Shown: positions 1-7,267, numbered from the stretch's first letter. The stretch: 7,267 nucleotides of DNA from Burkholderiales bacterium (GCA_947462175.1 CANHOE010000126.1:1-7267), one strand, 5' to 3'. Notes: generated by a model from the sequence alone, not told the origin. Program-made: numbers and translations.

Positions 1-2063
1 TGCGCGCCTTCGACGCCGGCATCGTTCCACTCCAGCGTCTGCTCCGGCGGCGAAGCGAACATCACGAACAGTCGCGCGGTATCGGCGCCGTACTGGTCGA
101 TCAGCGCTTGCGGGTCGACGCCGTTGTTCTTGCTCTTGCTCATCGTGCCTACGCCTTCGTAGGTCACGGCCGAGCCGTCGCGCTTGAGCGTGGCGCCGTC
201 GATCTTGCCGTCGGCGCCGAAGGTGTTGTCCACATCGTGCGGCCAGAAGTACTCGATGCCGCCTTGTTCCGTCTTGCGCGAGTAGATGTGGTTCAGCACC
301 ATGCCCTGCGTCAGCAGCTTGGTGAATGGTTCATCGACCGACACCAGCTTCAGGTCGCGCATCACCTTGGTCCAGAAGCGCGCATACAGCAGATGCAGGA
401 TCGCGTGTTCGATGCCGCCGATGTACTGGTCCATCGGCATCCAGTACGCCGCGCCCTCGCTCACCATGGCACTGGTGTTTTGCGGATCGCAGTAGCGCAT
501 GAAGTACCACGAGCTGTCCACGAAGGTGTCCATCGTGTCGGTTTCGCGGCGCGCCGGTCGCCCGCAGGTCGGGCAGGGCACGTTCAGGAACGCAGCGTGC
601 TTCGCAAGCGGATTACCCGAGCCGTCCGGAATCAGGTCTTCAGGCAGCACCACCGGCAGGTCTGCCTCGGGCACCGGCACGGCACCATGCACATCGCAAT
701 GGATGATCGGGATCGGCGTGCCCCAGTAACGCTGGCGGCTGATGCCCCAGTCGCGCAGCCGCCAGGTGGTCTTCTTGCTGCCCAGGTCGTGCGCGGCCAG
801 CGCGTTCGCCACCGCATCGACGGCAGCCTTGCAGCTCAGACCGCTGAAGTTGTCGGAGTTGATGGTCACGCCGCGCTGCTTGTCGCCGTACCAGTCCTGC
901 CAGTGGTCGTAGCTGAAGTGCGGCTCACCATCCACCTGCACCACCTGCAGTATGTCGATGCCGAATTTCTTCGCAAATTCGAAATCGCGCTCGTCGTGCG
1001 CGGGCACACCCATCACGGCGCCGTCGCCGTAGCTCATCAGCACGTAGTTGCCGACCCAGACGTCCACGGGCAAGTGGGTCAGCGGGTGTTGCACTTTCAG
1101 CCCGGTGTTCACGCCCTTCTTTTCCTGCGTGGCGAGCTCGGCTTCGGTGGTGCCGCCGGCCTGGCATTCGGCGATGAACGCAGCCACAGCAGGATTCGAG
1201 GCCGCGGCATGCTGCGCCAGCGGGTGCTCGGGCGCGACGGCACAGAAGGTGACGCCCATGATGGTGTCGGCGCGTGTGGTGAACACATACAGCCGGCCGC
1301 CCTGGATCGGCTGGCCGGCGCTGTTGCAAATGTCGTGGGTGAACGCGAAGCGCACGCCTTCGCTCTTGCCGATCCAGTTTTCCTGCATCAGCCGCACGCG
1401 CTCTGGCCAGCCGGGCAGCTGGTGTTGCACCTGATCGAGCAATTCATCGGCGTAGGCGGTGATCTTCAGGTAGTAGCCGGGGATCTCGCGCTTCTCTACC
1501 GTGGCGCCGCTGCGCCAGCCCTTGCCGTCGATCACCTGTTCATTGGCGAGCACCGTCTGGTCGACCGGGTCCCAGTTGACGACCTGGGTGCGCCGCTCGG
1601 CAATGCCGGCTTCGAGCATCTTCAGGAACAGCCACTGGTTCCACCGGTAGTACTCGGGCCGGCAGGTGGTGACCTCACGGCTCCAGTCGATCGCCAGGCC
1701 CATGGCCTGCATCTGGCCCTTCATGTGGGCGATGTTGTCGTAGGTCCACTTGGCAGGCGGCACCTTGTTCTTCATGGCCGCGTTTTCCGCAGGCAGGCCG
1801 AAGGCGTCCCAGCCCATTGGCATCAGCACGTTGTGGCCCTTCATGCGCAGCTGCCGCGTCAACATGTCGTTGATGGTGTAGTTGCGCACATGGCCCATGT
1901 GCAGCTTGCCGCTGGGGTAGGGCAGCATCGAGCAGGCGTAGAACTTCGGCTTGGGTTGTCCGCCGCTGTCGAGCGCCCCTTCGTTGACGCGATAGGCGTC
2001 GCGTGCGTTCCAGGCGGTCTGCGCCGCGCGTTCGACCTCGGTCGGCTTGAAATCGGGATTCAT
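1..2063 (-). CDS. leuS: Leucyl-tRNA synthetase, C-terminus cut by window edge
   Basis: Class I aminoacyl-tRNA synthetase that charges tRNA-Leu with leucine in the cytoplasm. From the chosen start, 687 residues are visible. About 190 C-terminal residues (rest of the anticodon-binding and C-terminal domains) should lie left of base 1. Visible motifs: the HIGH-type signature PYPSGKLHMGH with HMGH at residues 55-58; the CP1 editing-domain motif TTRADT at 262-267; the editing Asp of AHDERD at 360 (equivalent to E. coli D345); DTMDTFVDSSWY at 509-520; and the KMSKS loop, read as TMSKSKNNG from residue 640. I chose ATG 2063 because MNPDFKPTEVERAAQ aligns directly with the E. coli N-terminus. An in-frame ATG at 2099 would add 12 residues, but it overlaps a TATAAT box. 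Neither start has a good Shine-Dalgarno. The gene is transcribed divergently from thiC. Identity is certain; only the start is open. Confidence 0.97.
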   Translation of the reverse strand, partial: MNPDFKPTEVERAAQTAWNARDAYRVNEGALDSGGQPKPKFYACSMLPYPSGKLHMGHVRNYTINDMLTRQLRMKGHNVLMPMGWDAFGLPAENAAMKNKVPPAKWTYDNIAHMKGQMQAMGLAIDWSREVTTCRPEYYRWNQWLFLKMLEAGIAERRTQVVNWDPVDQTVLANEQVIDGKGWRSGATVEKREIPGYYLKITAYADELLDQVQHQLPGWPERVRLMQENWIGKSEGVRFAFTHDICNSAGQPIQGGRLYVFTTRADTIMGVTFCAVAPEHPLAQHAAASNPAVAAFIAECQAGGTTEAELATQEKKGVNTGLKVQHPLTHLPVDVWVGNYVLMSYGDGAVMGVPAHDERDFEFAKKFGIDILQVVQVDGEPHFSYDHWQDWYGDKQRGVTINSDNFSGLSCKAAVDAVANALAAHDLGSKKTTWRLRDWGISRQRYWGTPIPIIHCDVHGAVPVPEADLPVVLPEDLIPDGSGNPLAKHAAFLNVPCPTCGRPARRETDTMDTFVDSSWYFMRYCDPQNTSAMVSEGAAYWMPMDQYIGGIEHAILHLLYARFWTKVMRDLKLVSVDEPFTKLLTQGMVLNHIYSRKTEQGGIEYFWPHDVDNTFGADGKIDGATLKRDGSAVTYEGVGTMSKSKNNGVDPQALIDQYGADTARLFVMFASPPEQTLEWNDAGVEGA

Positions 2064-2097
2064 GAGGGGCGCGGTGCGCTGGGAGACGTGAGATTTC

Positions 2098-2103
2098 ATT
2101 ATA
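2098..2103 (-). promoter_or_regulatory. Likely leuS promoter -10 box (TATAAT)
   Basis: The minus strand reads CCTATAATGAAATC here, a perfect TATAAT. Transcription would begin about 7 bases downstream, near 2091, giving a leader of roughly 28 bases to ATG 2063. No convincing -35 is seen at the usual spacing (the sequence there is close to TATGGC). The last bases of the box form the alternative upstream ATG at 2099, which would then not be in the transcript. This is inference from consensus matching only. Confidence 0.45.
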
Positions 2104-2118
2104 GGAAGCGACCCCGGT

Positions 2119-2131
2119 CGGCCATAGGCCG
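2119..2131. other. Short dyad in the leuS-thiC divergent region
   Basis: CGGCC ATA GGCCG is a perfect 5-bp inverted repeat with a 3-base centre. It lies between the proposed leuS -10 and the proposed thiC -10, about where a thiC -35 would fall. It could be an operator or simply GC-rich chance pairing. No known operator consensus is recognised. Confidence 0.25.
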
Positions 2132-2143
2132 GGCCGCGGCGCC

Positions 2144-2149
2144 TACACT
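2144..2149 (+). promoter_or_regulatory. Possible thiC promoter -10 box (TACACT)
   Basis: TACACT matches four of six -10 consensus positions. It would place the transcript start near 2156, exactly where the 5' strand of riboswitch helix P1 begins. The -35 region 17 bases upstream (GCCATA, 2121-2126) is poor. Support comes mainly from position relative to the riboswitch. Confidence 0.4.
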
Positions 2150-2155
2150 GCAGAG

Positions 2156-2252
2156 GCTTGTCGGGGCGCTGCGAACGCTGTTCAAGGCTGAGACCACACC
2201 CGTGTGGAACCCGCTGAACCTGATCGGGGTCATGCCCGCGTAGGAATCAAGT
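2156..2252 (+). promoter_or_regulatory. TPP riboswitch (THI box) controlling thiC
   Basis: Leader-RNA aptamer that binds thiamin pyrophosphate and represses thiC when it is abundant. The conserved cores are present in order: CTGAGA (2188-2193), GAACCTGATC (2216-2225) and GCGTAGGAA (2239-2247). Helices can be drawn: P1 GCTTG (2156-2160) with CAAGT (2248-2252); P2 CGGG (2162-2165) with CCCG (2210-2213); P3 irregular, capped by GAAC/GTTC (2173-2176/2180-2183); an optional hairpin CCACA/TGTGG (2194-2198/2203-2207); P4 CCT (2219-2221) with AGG (2242-2244); P5 CGGG (2225-2228) with CCCG (2235-2238), loop GTCATG. The layout matches the E. coli thiC and thiM elements. It ends 78 bases before the thiC ATG on the same strand. 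Confidence 0.95.
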
Positions 2253-2330
2253 GCAGCGGCCATCATGGCGGGGTTCCGATCCTGCTGCGGTGCCAGGCAA
2301 GCGCACAACGACACGCCACCTGGAGCTGAC
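2253..2330 (+). promoter_or_regulatory. thiC leader: expression platform and ribosome binding site
   Basis: Between the aptamer and thiC lies a GGAG Shine-Dalgarno at 2322-2325, five bases before ATG 2331. CCAGG (2293-2297) can pair with CCTGG (2319-2323), covering half of this site. GGTG (2289-2292) can alternatively pair with CACC (2317-2320). GCAGC (2253-2257) can pair with GCTGC (2284-2288), enclosing GCCA/TGGC (2259-2262/2266-2269). No stem followed by a T-run is seen, so an intrinsic terminator is unlikely. Control of translation initiation or Rho-dependent termination, as known for E. coli thi riboswitches, fits better. The switching pairing is inferred. Confidence 0.5.
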
Positions 2331-4234
<1,904 letters not shown>

Positions 4235-4238
<4 letters not shown>

Positions 4239-4257
4239 CGCGCCCTGGTGCCGTCAG
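4235..4257. terminator. Hairpin between convergent stop codons, possible bidirectional terminator
   Basis: CTGACG (4235-4240) and CGTCAG (4252-4257) form a perfect 6-bp stem with an 11-base loop. Each arm contains a stop codon: TGA of thiC (4236-4238) on the plus strand and TGA of the small gene (4254-4256) on the minus strand. The stops are 15 bp apart, so a shared terminator would be expected here. There is no T-tract on either side, so it is not a classic intrinsic terminator. Confidence 0.35.
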
Positions 4258-4547
4258 GCGGCGATCTGCGCCGCTTGAGCCGCGGTTGCGGCGTCCAGGC
4301 ACTTGTTGCATTTGCCGAGGCCGCGCAGCCGCGGGTCTGGCCTTCCCTCGCCCGTCTTGAAGTTCGCCTGGCAGCGTCGGCAGACGTACATCTTCGAACT
4401 CGACATCATGGGTTTGATGCCAGGTTCTGATGAGGGCCTGGCTGCCGAGTATTCGGCCTGGGTTTGCCGCAGCTTGATGGTTTCAGCGCTGGCGGCGACC
4501 GGGTTGGCGGTTGAGTTCGGCGTAGTCTTGGTTCGTTGTGTGGCCAT
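4254..4547 (-). CDS. Small putative zinc-binding protein, function unknown
   Basis: Encodes 97 residues that I cannot assign to a named family. Residues 1-50 are polar, rich in Ala, Thr and Ser, and probably disordered. From residue 53, MYVCRRC and GKCNKCLD give C-X2-C-X20-C-X2-C, the spacing of a zinc ribbon or other zinc-knuckle fold, with Lys/Arg-rich residues between the pairs (pattern seen; metal binding inferred). The tail is Ala/Gln-rich. There is no signal peptide or membrane segment. ATG 4547 is the first ATG after an in-frame TGA, but the best Shine-Dalgarno-like sequence (GAGAGG) lies about 14 bases away, which is too far to be convincing; translation could start at the internal MM (residues 47-48). 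Shadow reading frames on the other strand lack any such motif. A nucleic-acid-associated role is possible but unproven. The gene converges on thiC. Confidence 0.6.
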   Translation of the reverse strand: MATQRTKTTPNSTANPVAASAETIKLRQTQAEYSAARPSSEPGIKPMMSSSKMYVCRRCQANFKTGEGRPDPRLRGLGKCNKCLDAATAAQAAQIAA

Positions 4548-4776
4548 GGCGCGGGAGTAGACCTCTCAGGTTGAGCCGGCACGTCGGGGCGTTAACGTAC
4601 CAACGAAAACCCGTATTGTCCCCGCTGCAGCGAAATCCCGCTGAAACGGAGTGATCTTCGAGTTGTGACCAGTCGTTACAGGCGCCTGTGGCGCGCACGG
4701 AGCCGGGTTGTGCGTGCACATCGATGAGCGCGACGGTGCGTGCTGCCGACCGGGCACTGATCCAGCCTTCGTCTCC
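4548..4776. other. Intergenic region with a 12-bp perfect palindrome
   Basis: 229 bp between the hydrolase stop and the small gene start, both on the minus strand. I see no credible coding frame. It holds ACAGGCGCCTGT (4678-4689), a perfect 12-bp palindrome 131 bases upstream of the small gene ATG; a weaker dyad TGTGC GT GCACA (4709-4720); and CGTTAACG (4590-4597). No clear -35/-10 pair for the small gene was found on the minus strand, and no T-run terminator follows the hydrolase. Confidence 0.4.
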
Positions 4777-5481
4777 TCACCCCAAGCACTTCCCCAAAAA
4801 CCCAAACGTCCGATCCCAAGCCCGTTGCGCCCACACCGGGTCGAACTGCGTCGCCGCGATCCGCCCCGGCCCCACGGCGGTTTCGTTGGCAAAGGCGTGG
4901 TGCGCCATATAGCGGTGGAACTCGAAGCTCACGCCGGCCTCGTGCAGTTTGGCTTCCAGTGCATCGACGGTGGCGATCGGGAAGAACTCGTCCTGGGTGG
5001 CCCAGTGGCCGAGCAACGGCGTCTTGATCTTCGTGGCGTCGATGTATTCCAGCGGGGGGCAGCCGTACCAGACGACGCCTGCGTCGGCCTCGGGCGTGCC
5101 GCACAGGCTGAGCAGCGTCAGCGCGCCGCCCATGCAGAAGCCGGTGATGCCGACCTTGGGACTCACGTGGCCGCCGCCCTGCTTGAGGTGCAGCACCGCG
5201 CCGCGGATGTCCTGGGACGCGGCGTCGCCGAAGTTCAGGCCGCTCATCAGGTGGTGGGCCTCCTCGGCCTCCAACGTCAGCTGGCCGCGATACAGGTCGG
5301 GCACCAGCGCGCGATAGCCGGCCTGTGCCAGCCGGTCGGCCACGCTGCGGATTTGCTCATTCACGCCCCACCACTCCTGGATGACGACGATGCCGGGCGC
5401 ATTGACAGGGTTCGCTGGCTCGGCGAGATAGCCTGAGGCCGTCTGCCCGTCAGGGCGCTGAAACTGGATCGTGGTGCCCAT
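4777..5481 (-). CDS. Dienelactone hydrolase family protein (alpha/beta hydrolase)
   Basis: 234-residue cytoplasmic alpha/beta hydrolase of the carboxymethylenebutenolidase (DLH) family, close to the family length. Dienelactone hydrolase opens the lactone ring to maleylacetate in ortho-cleavage of chlorinated catechols; many homologues act on other, unknown esters. The catalytic set is complete: E36 in QEWWG, nucleophile C116 in GFCMGG, D164 in TQDEFF, and H195 in AHHAFAN. There is no signal peptide. The start is firm: AAGGAG lies 7 bases before ATG 5481 and the N-terminus MGTTIQFQRPDG fits the family. No catechol dioxygenase, cycloisomerase or maleylacetate reductase gene is nearby, so a role in aromatic degradation is not supported by context and I give no gene symbol. 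The upstream gene on the same strand ends 54 bp away, so co-transcription is possible. Confidence 0.93.
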   Translation of the reverse strand: MGTTIQFQRPDGQTASGYLAEPANPVNAPGIVVIQEWWGVNEQIRSVADRLAQAGYRALVPDLYRGQLTLEAEEAHHLMSGLNFGDAASQDIRGAVLHLKQGGGHVSPKVGITGFCMGGALTLLSLCGTPEADAGVVWYGCPPLEYIDATKIKTPLLGHWATQDEFFPIATVDALEAKLHEAGVSFEFHRYMAHHAFANETAVGPGRIAATQFDPVWAQRAWDRTFGFLGKCLG

Positions 5482-5488
5482 GGGCGGT

Positions 5489-5494
5489 CTCCTT
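5489..5494 (-). promoter_or_regulatory. Strong Shine-Dalgarno of the hydrolase gene
   Basis: AAGGAG on the minus strand, 7 bases before ATG 5481. It is the best ribosome binding site in the window and fixes the hydrolase start. Confidence 0.85.
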
Positions 5495-5501
5495 AGGTGG
5501 T

Positions 5502-5518
5502 TCGACGCTCTGCGTCGA
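5502..5518 (-). other. 7-bp hairpin between the receiver-like gene and the hydrolase
   Basis: On the minus strand TCGACGC AGA GCGTCGA forms a perfect 7-bp stem with a 3-base loop. It starts 17 bases after the stop of the receiver-like gene and ends 7 bases before the hydrolase Shine-Dalgarno. No T-run follows. It may be a transcript-stabilising or processing element, or a weak terminator; the sequence does not decide which. Confidence 0.45.
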
Positions 5519-5535
5519 CGTGTTGGTGGCGGGTG

Positions 5536-6519
5536 TCAGGCCCGCCGCGAGTCGATCGGCAGCGCCACCCCGCAGGCTTCCAGCGCCTGGGCCACTGCGC
5601 CACGGCTCACCGGCTTCAGCAGGAAGGCATCGCAGCCGGCCAGCTCGGCGCGCACGCGCTCGACCGGACGCGCCGAGCCGGTGACGACGATCAGCGCGCA
5701 CACGGTGTCGCTGGCGTGGGTGGGCGGCGCCTTGACGCGGCTGCACAGGTCGTGGGCGGCCGGCGCGGCCGAGCCGTCAAAGATGATGTTCAGGAAGGCC
5801 ACGGCATAGCGCTTGGCGGCGAGCATGCGGACCGCCTGCATCGTGCTTTGCACCGGGTGCGTTCGAAAACCAAAGACCTCGAGCAGCGCACACAGCTGCT
5901 CGCGAGCTGCATCGTCGCTCTCCAGCACCAGCGCGTCAGAAGGCGCTGCCGCAGGCACCGGCTGTCCCTTGCTGGCCAGCAGAGTGCGCCGCACCTGCGC
6001 GCGCCGTTGCGCCTTGGTGGCGGCCGGCGCGACCGGTGGTGTGCTTGCAGGCGTTGTACCGCGGTGGGGTGGCGGCGATTCGGCTGCCGACGGCAGGTGT
6101 TCGGGTGGCAAGTAGGGAAACGGTGTCTGTGGATCGGCCAGGATCACGCCGGGCGGCAGCGAGTCGGCAAAGGCGGCTTCGTCGTCGCTGGGTGCCGCGG
6201 GCGACTCGAACTCACGCAGCCGCAACGGTGGCAGCGGCGTCTCGGGTTCGCGGGCCGCTGGGACATGGTCCGACTCGGCATGGCCATCGAGGCCACCGGT
6301 GCGCGAATTGAACCAGCGGTGCAGTTCCGGTGCGTCCAGGTGCACTGAGGGTGTCGTGTCGGCGTCGAGATCCATCTCCGTCAGGTTGACGAAGGCCTCG
6401 GAGTGCTGCTCGGCGGACTGCCGTACCGTCCCGCGCAGCGTGGCGCCGCAGGTGGTGCAGATGCTGGCGTCAGGCAGGTTCAGCCTGACACACGACGGGC
6501 ACACGTTGAACGGGGTCAT
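5536..6519 (-). CDS. Zinc-ribbon protein with degenerate response-regulator receiver domain
   Basis: 327 residues in three parts. Residues 1-30 form a zinc ribbon: C7-P-S-C10 and C21-T-T-C24. Residues 31-193 are a low-complexity linker rich in Pro, Ala, Ser and acidic residues, turning basic at about 168-185 (KAQRRAQVRR). Residues 194-318 resemble a CheY-like receiver: DALVLESDD opens strand 1 with acidic D202 and D203, YAVAFLN is strand 3, VVTG carries T280 and FLLKPVS carries the conserved K302. The phospho-acceptor position at the end of strand 3 is N244 instead of Asp, so normal phosphorylation is unlikely. There is no DNA-binding or enzymatic output domain and no membrane segment. ATG 6519 is the only plausible start, with a weak Shine-Dalgarno. 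It follows gph by 83 bp. Partners and function are unknown; a scaffold or phosphorylation-independent signalling role is inference. Confidence 0.85.
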   Translation of the reverse strand: MTPFNVCPSCVRLNLPDASICTTCGATLRGTVRQSAEQHSEAFVNLTEMDLDADTTPSVHLDAPELHRWFNSRTGGLDGHAESDHVPAAREPETPLPPLRLREFESPAAPSDDEAAFADSLPPGVILADPQTPFPYLPPEHLPSAAESPPPHRGTTPASTPPVAPAATKAQRRAQVRRTLLASKGQPVPAAAPSDALVLESDDAAREQLCALLEVFGFRTHPVQSTMQAVRMLAAKRYAVAFLNIIFDGSAAPAAHDLCSRVKAPPTHASDTVCALIVVTGSARPVERVRAELAGCDAFLLKPVSRGAVAQALEACGVALPIDSRRA

Positions 6520-6541
6520 GCCCGATTCTGGCCGAGTCGTT

Positions 6542-6567
6542 TTTCAGCGCAAGCCCCCCTTTCAGCG
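6542..6567. repeat. 8-bp direct repeat upstream of the receiver-like gene
   Basis: TTTCAGCG occurs at 6542-6549 and again at 6560-6567, 18 bp apart, separated by a C-run. It lies 23-48 bases upstream of the receiver-like gene start, within the promoter-proximal zone. It could be a pair of binding sites or chance. Confidence 0.25.
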
Positions 6568-6575
6568 AACCGTGC

Positions 6576-6594
6576 CGCGGGTTTTCGGCCCGCG
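6576..6594 (-). terminator. GC-rich hairpin just after gph, weak terminator candidate
   Basis: CGCGGG and CCCGCG form a perfect 6-bp stem around a 7-base loop, starting 8 bases after the gph stop on the minus strand. No T-tract follows, so intrinsic termination is doubtful. It may reduce read-through into the receiver-like gene. Confidence 0.3.
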
Positions 6595-6602
6595 CGGTGT
6601 CG

Positions 6603-7267
6603 TTACCCGATCAGGCAGGCGCTGAGTTGCTGTGGCTGGTCCACACGCCACGGGTTCAGCGCTGCCGGCACCGCGTGTGCGCCGTAACCCCAGCCGACCA
6701 GCGCGGCCGGGCAGCCGGCGGCCCTGGCGGCCAGGATGTCGGGCGGTGCGTCGCCGACCATCAGCAGCCTTGATGGCGACACCCCCAGGTGCGCAGCGGT
6801 GGTCTGCAGCATCAGTGGCGAGGGCTTGCGCTGCGCTGTCGAATCGGCGCCTTGGAGATGAGACAGCCAGGGCAGCAGGCCGGCCGCCTCGAGGACCGCG
6901 CGCGCGAGCTGCGTTGGCTTGTTGGTGACTACGGCCAGCGGGTAGCCATGCGCGCTGAGCTGCCGCAGCAGTTCGGCGATTCCGGGGTAGACACGCCCAT
7001 GCGCCAGAGGCGCGGCCAGCGTTGCTGCGTCGAAGCCGGCACGCAGCGCCTGTCGCAGGGCCAGGTCGGTCGCTGACAGACCCTGCGCTTCCAGGGCGCG
7101 GGCAATCAGCGCGTCCGGGCCGTCGCCAATCCAGCCGCGAACTGCTGTCAGGTCGAAGCGCTGGAGCCCGGCGGCCGCCAATGCCGTGTTGACCCCATGG
7201 CCGATGTCAGCCGCGCTGTCGATCAGCGTGCCATCAAGGTCGAAGGCGACCGCGCTGATCGCGCGCA
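6603..7267 (-). CDS. gph: Phosphoglycolate phosphatase (HAD family), start at the window edge
   Basis: HAD-superfamily phosphatase that most likely hydrolyses 2-phosphoglycolate to glycolate, clearing a product of DNA repair and of RuBisCO oxygenation where present. If the partial codon NTG at 7266-7268 is the start, the protein has 221 residues, the usual Gph length. With that numbering, motif I is FDLDGTLIDS with nucleophile D10 and acid/base D12, followed by an alpha-helical C1-type cap. Motif II is VVTNKP with T115, motif III has K148 in QRKPSPLML, and motif IV is GDAPPD with D173 and D177, where Ala replaces the common Ser. The catalytic set is intact. In many betaproteobacteria gph lies directly after ubiG, so ubiG may sit just right of this window (inference). 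HAD phosphatases vary in substrate; Gph is the best match by length and motif pattern. Confidence 0.92.
   Translation of the reverse strand, partial: RAISAVAFDLDGTLIDSAADIGHGVNTALAAAGLQRFDLTAVRGWIGDGPDALIARALEAQGLSATDLALRQALRAGFDAATLAAPLAHGRVYPGIAELLRQLSAHGYPLAVVTNKPTQLARAVLEAAGLLPWLSHLQGADSTAQRKPSPLMLQTTAAHLGVSPSRLLMVGDAPPDILAARAAGCPAALVGWGYGAHAVPAALNPWRVDQPQQLSACLIG

Noticed and set aside
108..2243. Long open frame of 711 codons on the plus strand
   Set aside because: It is the antisense shadow of leuS and the riboswitch. The minus strand carries all LeuRS signature motifs, and this frame has no recognisable domain and a His/Arg/Val-rich composition typical of GC-rich antisense frames.
2265..2330. 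Upstream ATG giving a 657-residue ThiC
   Set aside because: It has no Shine-Dalgarno, lies in the structured riboswitch platform, and the extra 22 residues are not expected from the family length.
4303..4560. 85-codon plus-strand frame opposite the small four-cysteine gene
   Set aside because: It has no motif, and the minus-strand frame has the paired CxxC pattern. I kept only the latter.
4566..5104. Several short minus- and plus-strand frames around the hydrolase 3' end
   Set aside because: They overlap the hydrolase out of frame or run into the gap without motifs or ribosome sites.
5497..6348. 283-codon open frame on the plus strand
   Set aside because: Antisense to the zinc-ribbon/receiver-like gene. 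Its composition is Arg/Gly/His-rich without domain features, whereas the minus strand shows ordered motifs.
6511..6524. 14-base match CGGGGTCATGCCCG to the P5 region of the TPP riboswitch (2225-2238)
   Set aside because: Here the bases overlap the start of the receiver-like gene, and no CTGAGA, GAACCTGATC or P1 pairing surrounds them. Chance similarity of a short GC-rich palindrome-like string.

Overview
The window is GC-rich chromosomal DNA. The gene content and protein sequences look like a betaproteobacterium, most likely of the order Burkholderiales. That placement is inferred from general resemblance of the LeuRS, ThiC and Gph sequences; no marker here fixes the genus. I see no insertion sequence, phage gene, tRNA, rRNA or CRISPR array. 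Most of the window is housekeeping and accessory metabolism, and I found no clear new multi-gene system.

Layout: (1) 1-2063, minus strand, is leuS (leucyl-tRNA synthetase), with its C-terminus cut off by the left edge. (2) 2064-2330 is a divergent regulatory region. It holds a likely leuS promoter (a perfect TATAAT overlapping an upstream in-frame ATG), a small dyad, a likely thiC promoter and a complete TPP (THI-box) riboswitch. (3) 2331-4238, plus strand, is thiC (HMP-phosphate synthase), complete. (4) 4254-4547, minus strand, is a small putative zinc-binding protein that converges on thiC; a hairpin joins the two stop codons. (5) 4548-4776 has no gene that I can support, but holds a 12-bp perfect palindrome. 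(6) 4777-5481, 5536-6519 and 6603-7267, all minus strand, are a dienelactone hydrolase family protein, a zinc-ribbon protein with a degenerate receiver domain, and phosphoglycolate phosphatase (gph). The gph start codon probably straddles the right edge.

How the parts work together: the best supported unit is thiC with its riboswitch, a thiamin-pyrophosphate feedback loop on the pyrimidine branch of thiamin synthesis. The three right-hand minus-strand genes lie 83 and 54 bp apart in the order gph, receiver-like gene, hydrolase. They could be co-transcribed, but small hairpins sit in both gaps and no shared pathway is evident. The two least ordinary items are the zinc-ribbon/pseudo-receiver protein, with Asn at the phospho-acceptor position, and the small four-cysteine protein next to thiC.
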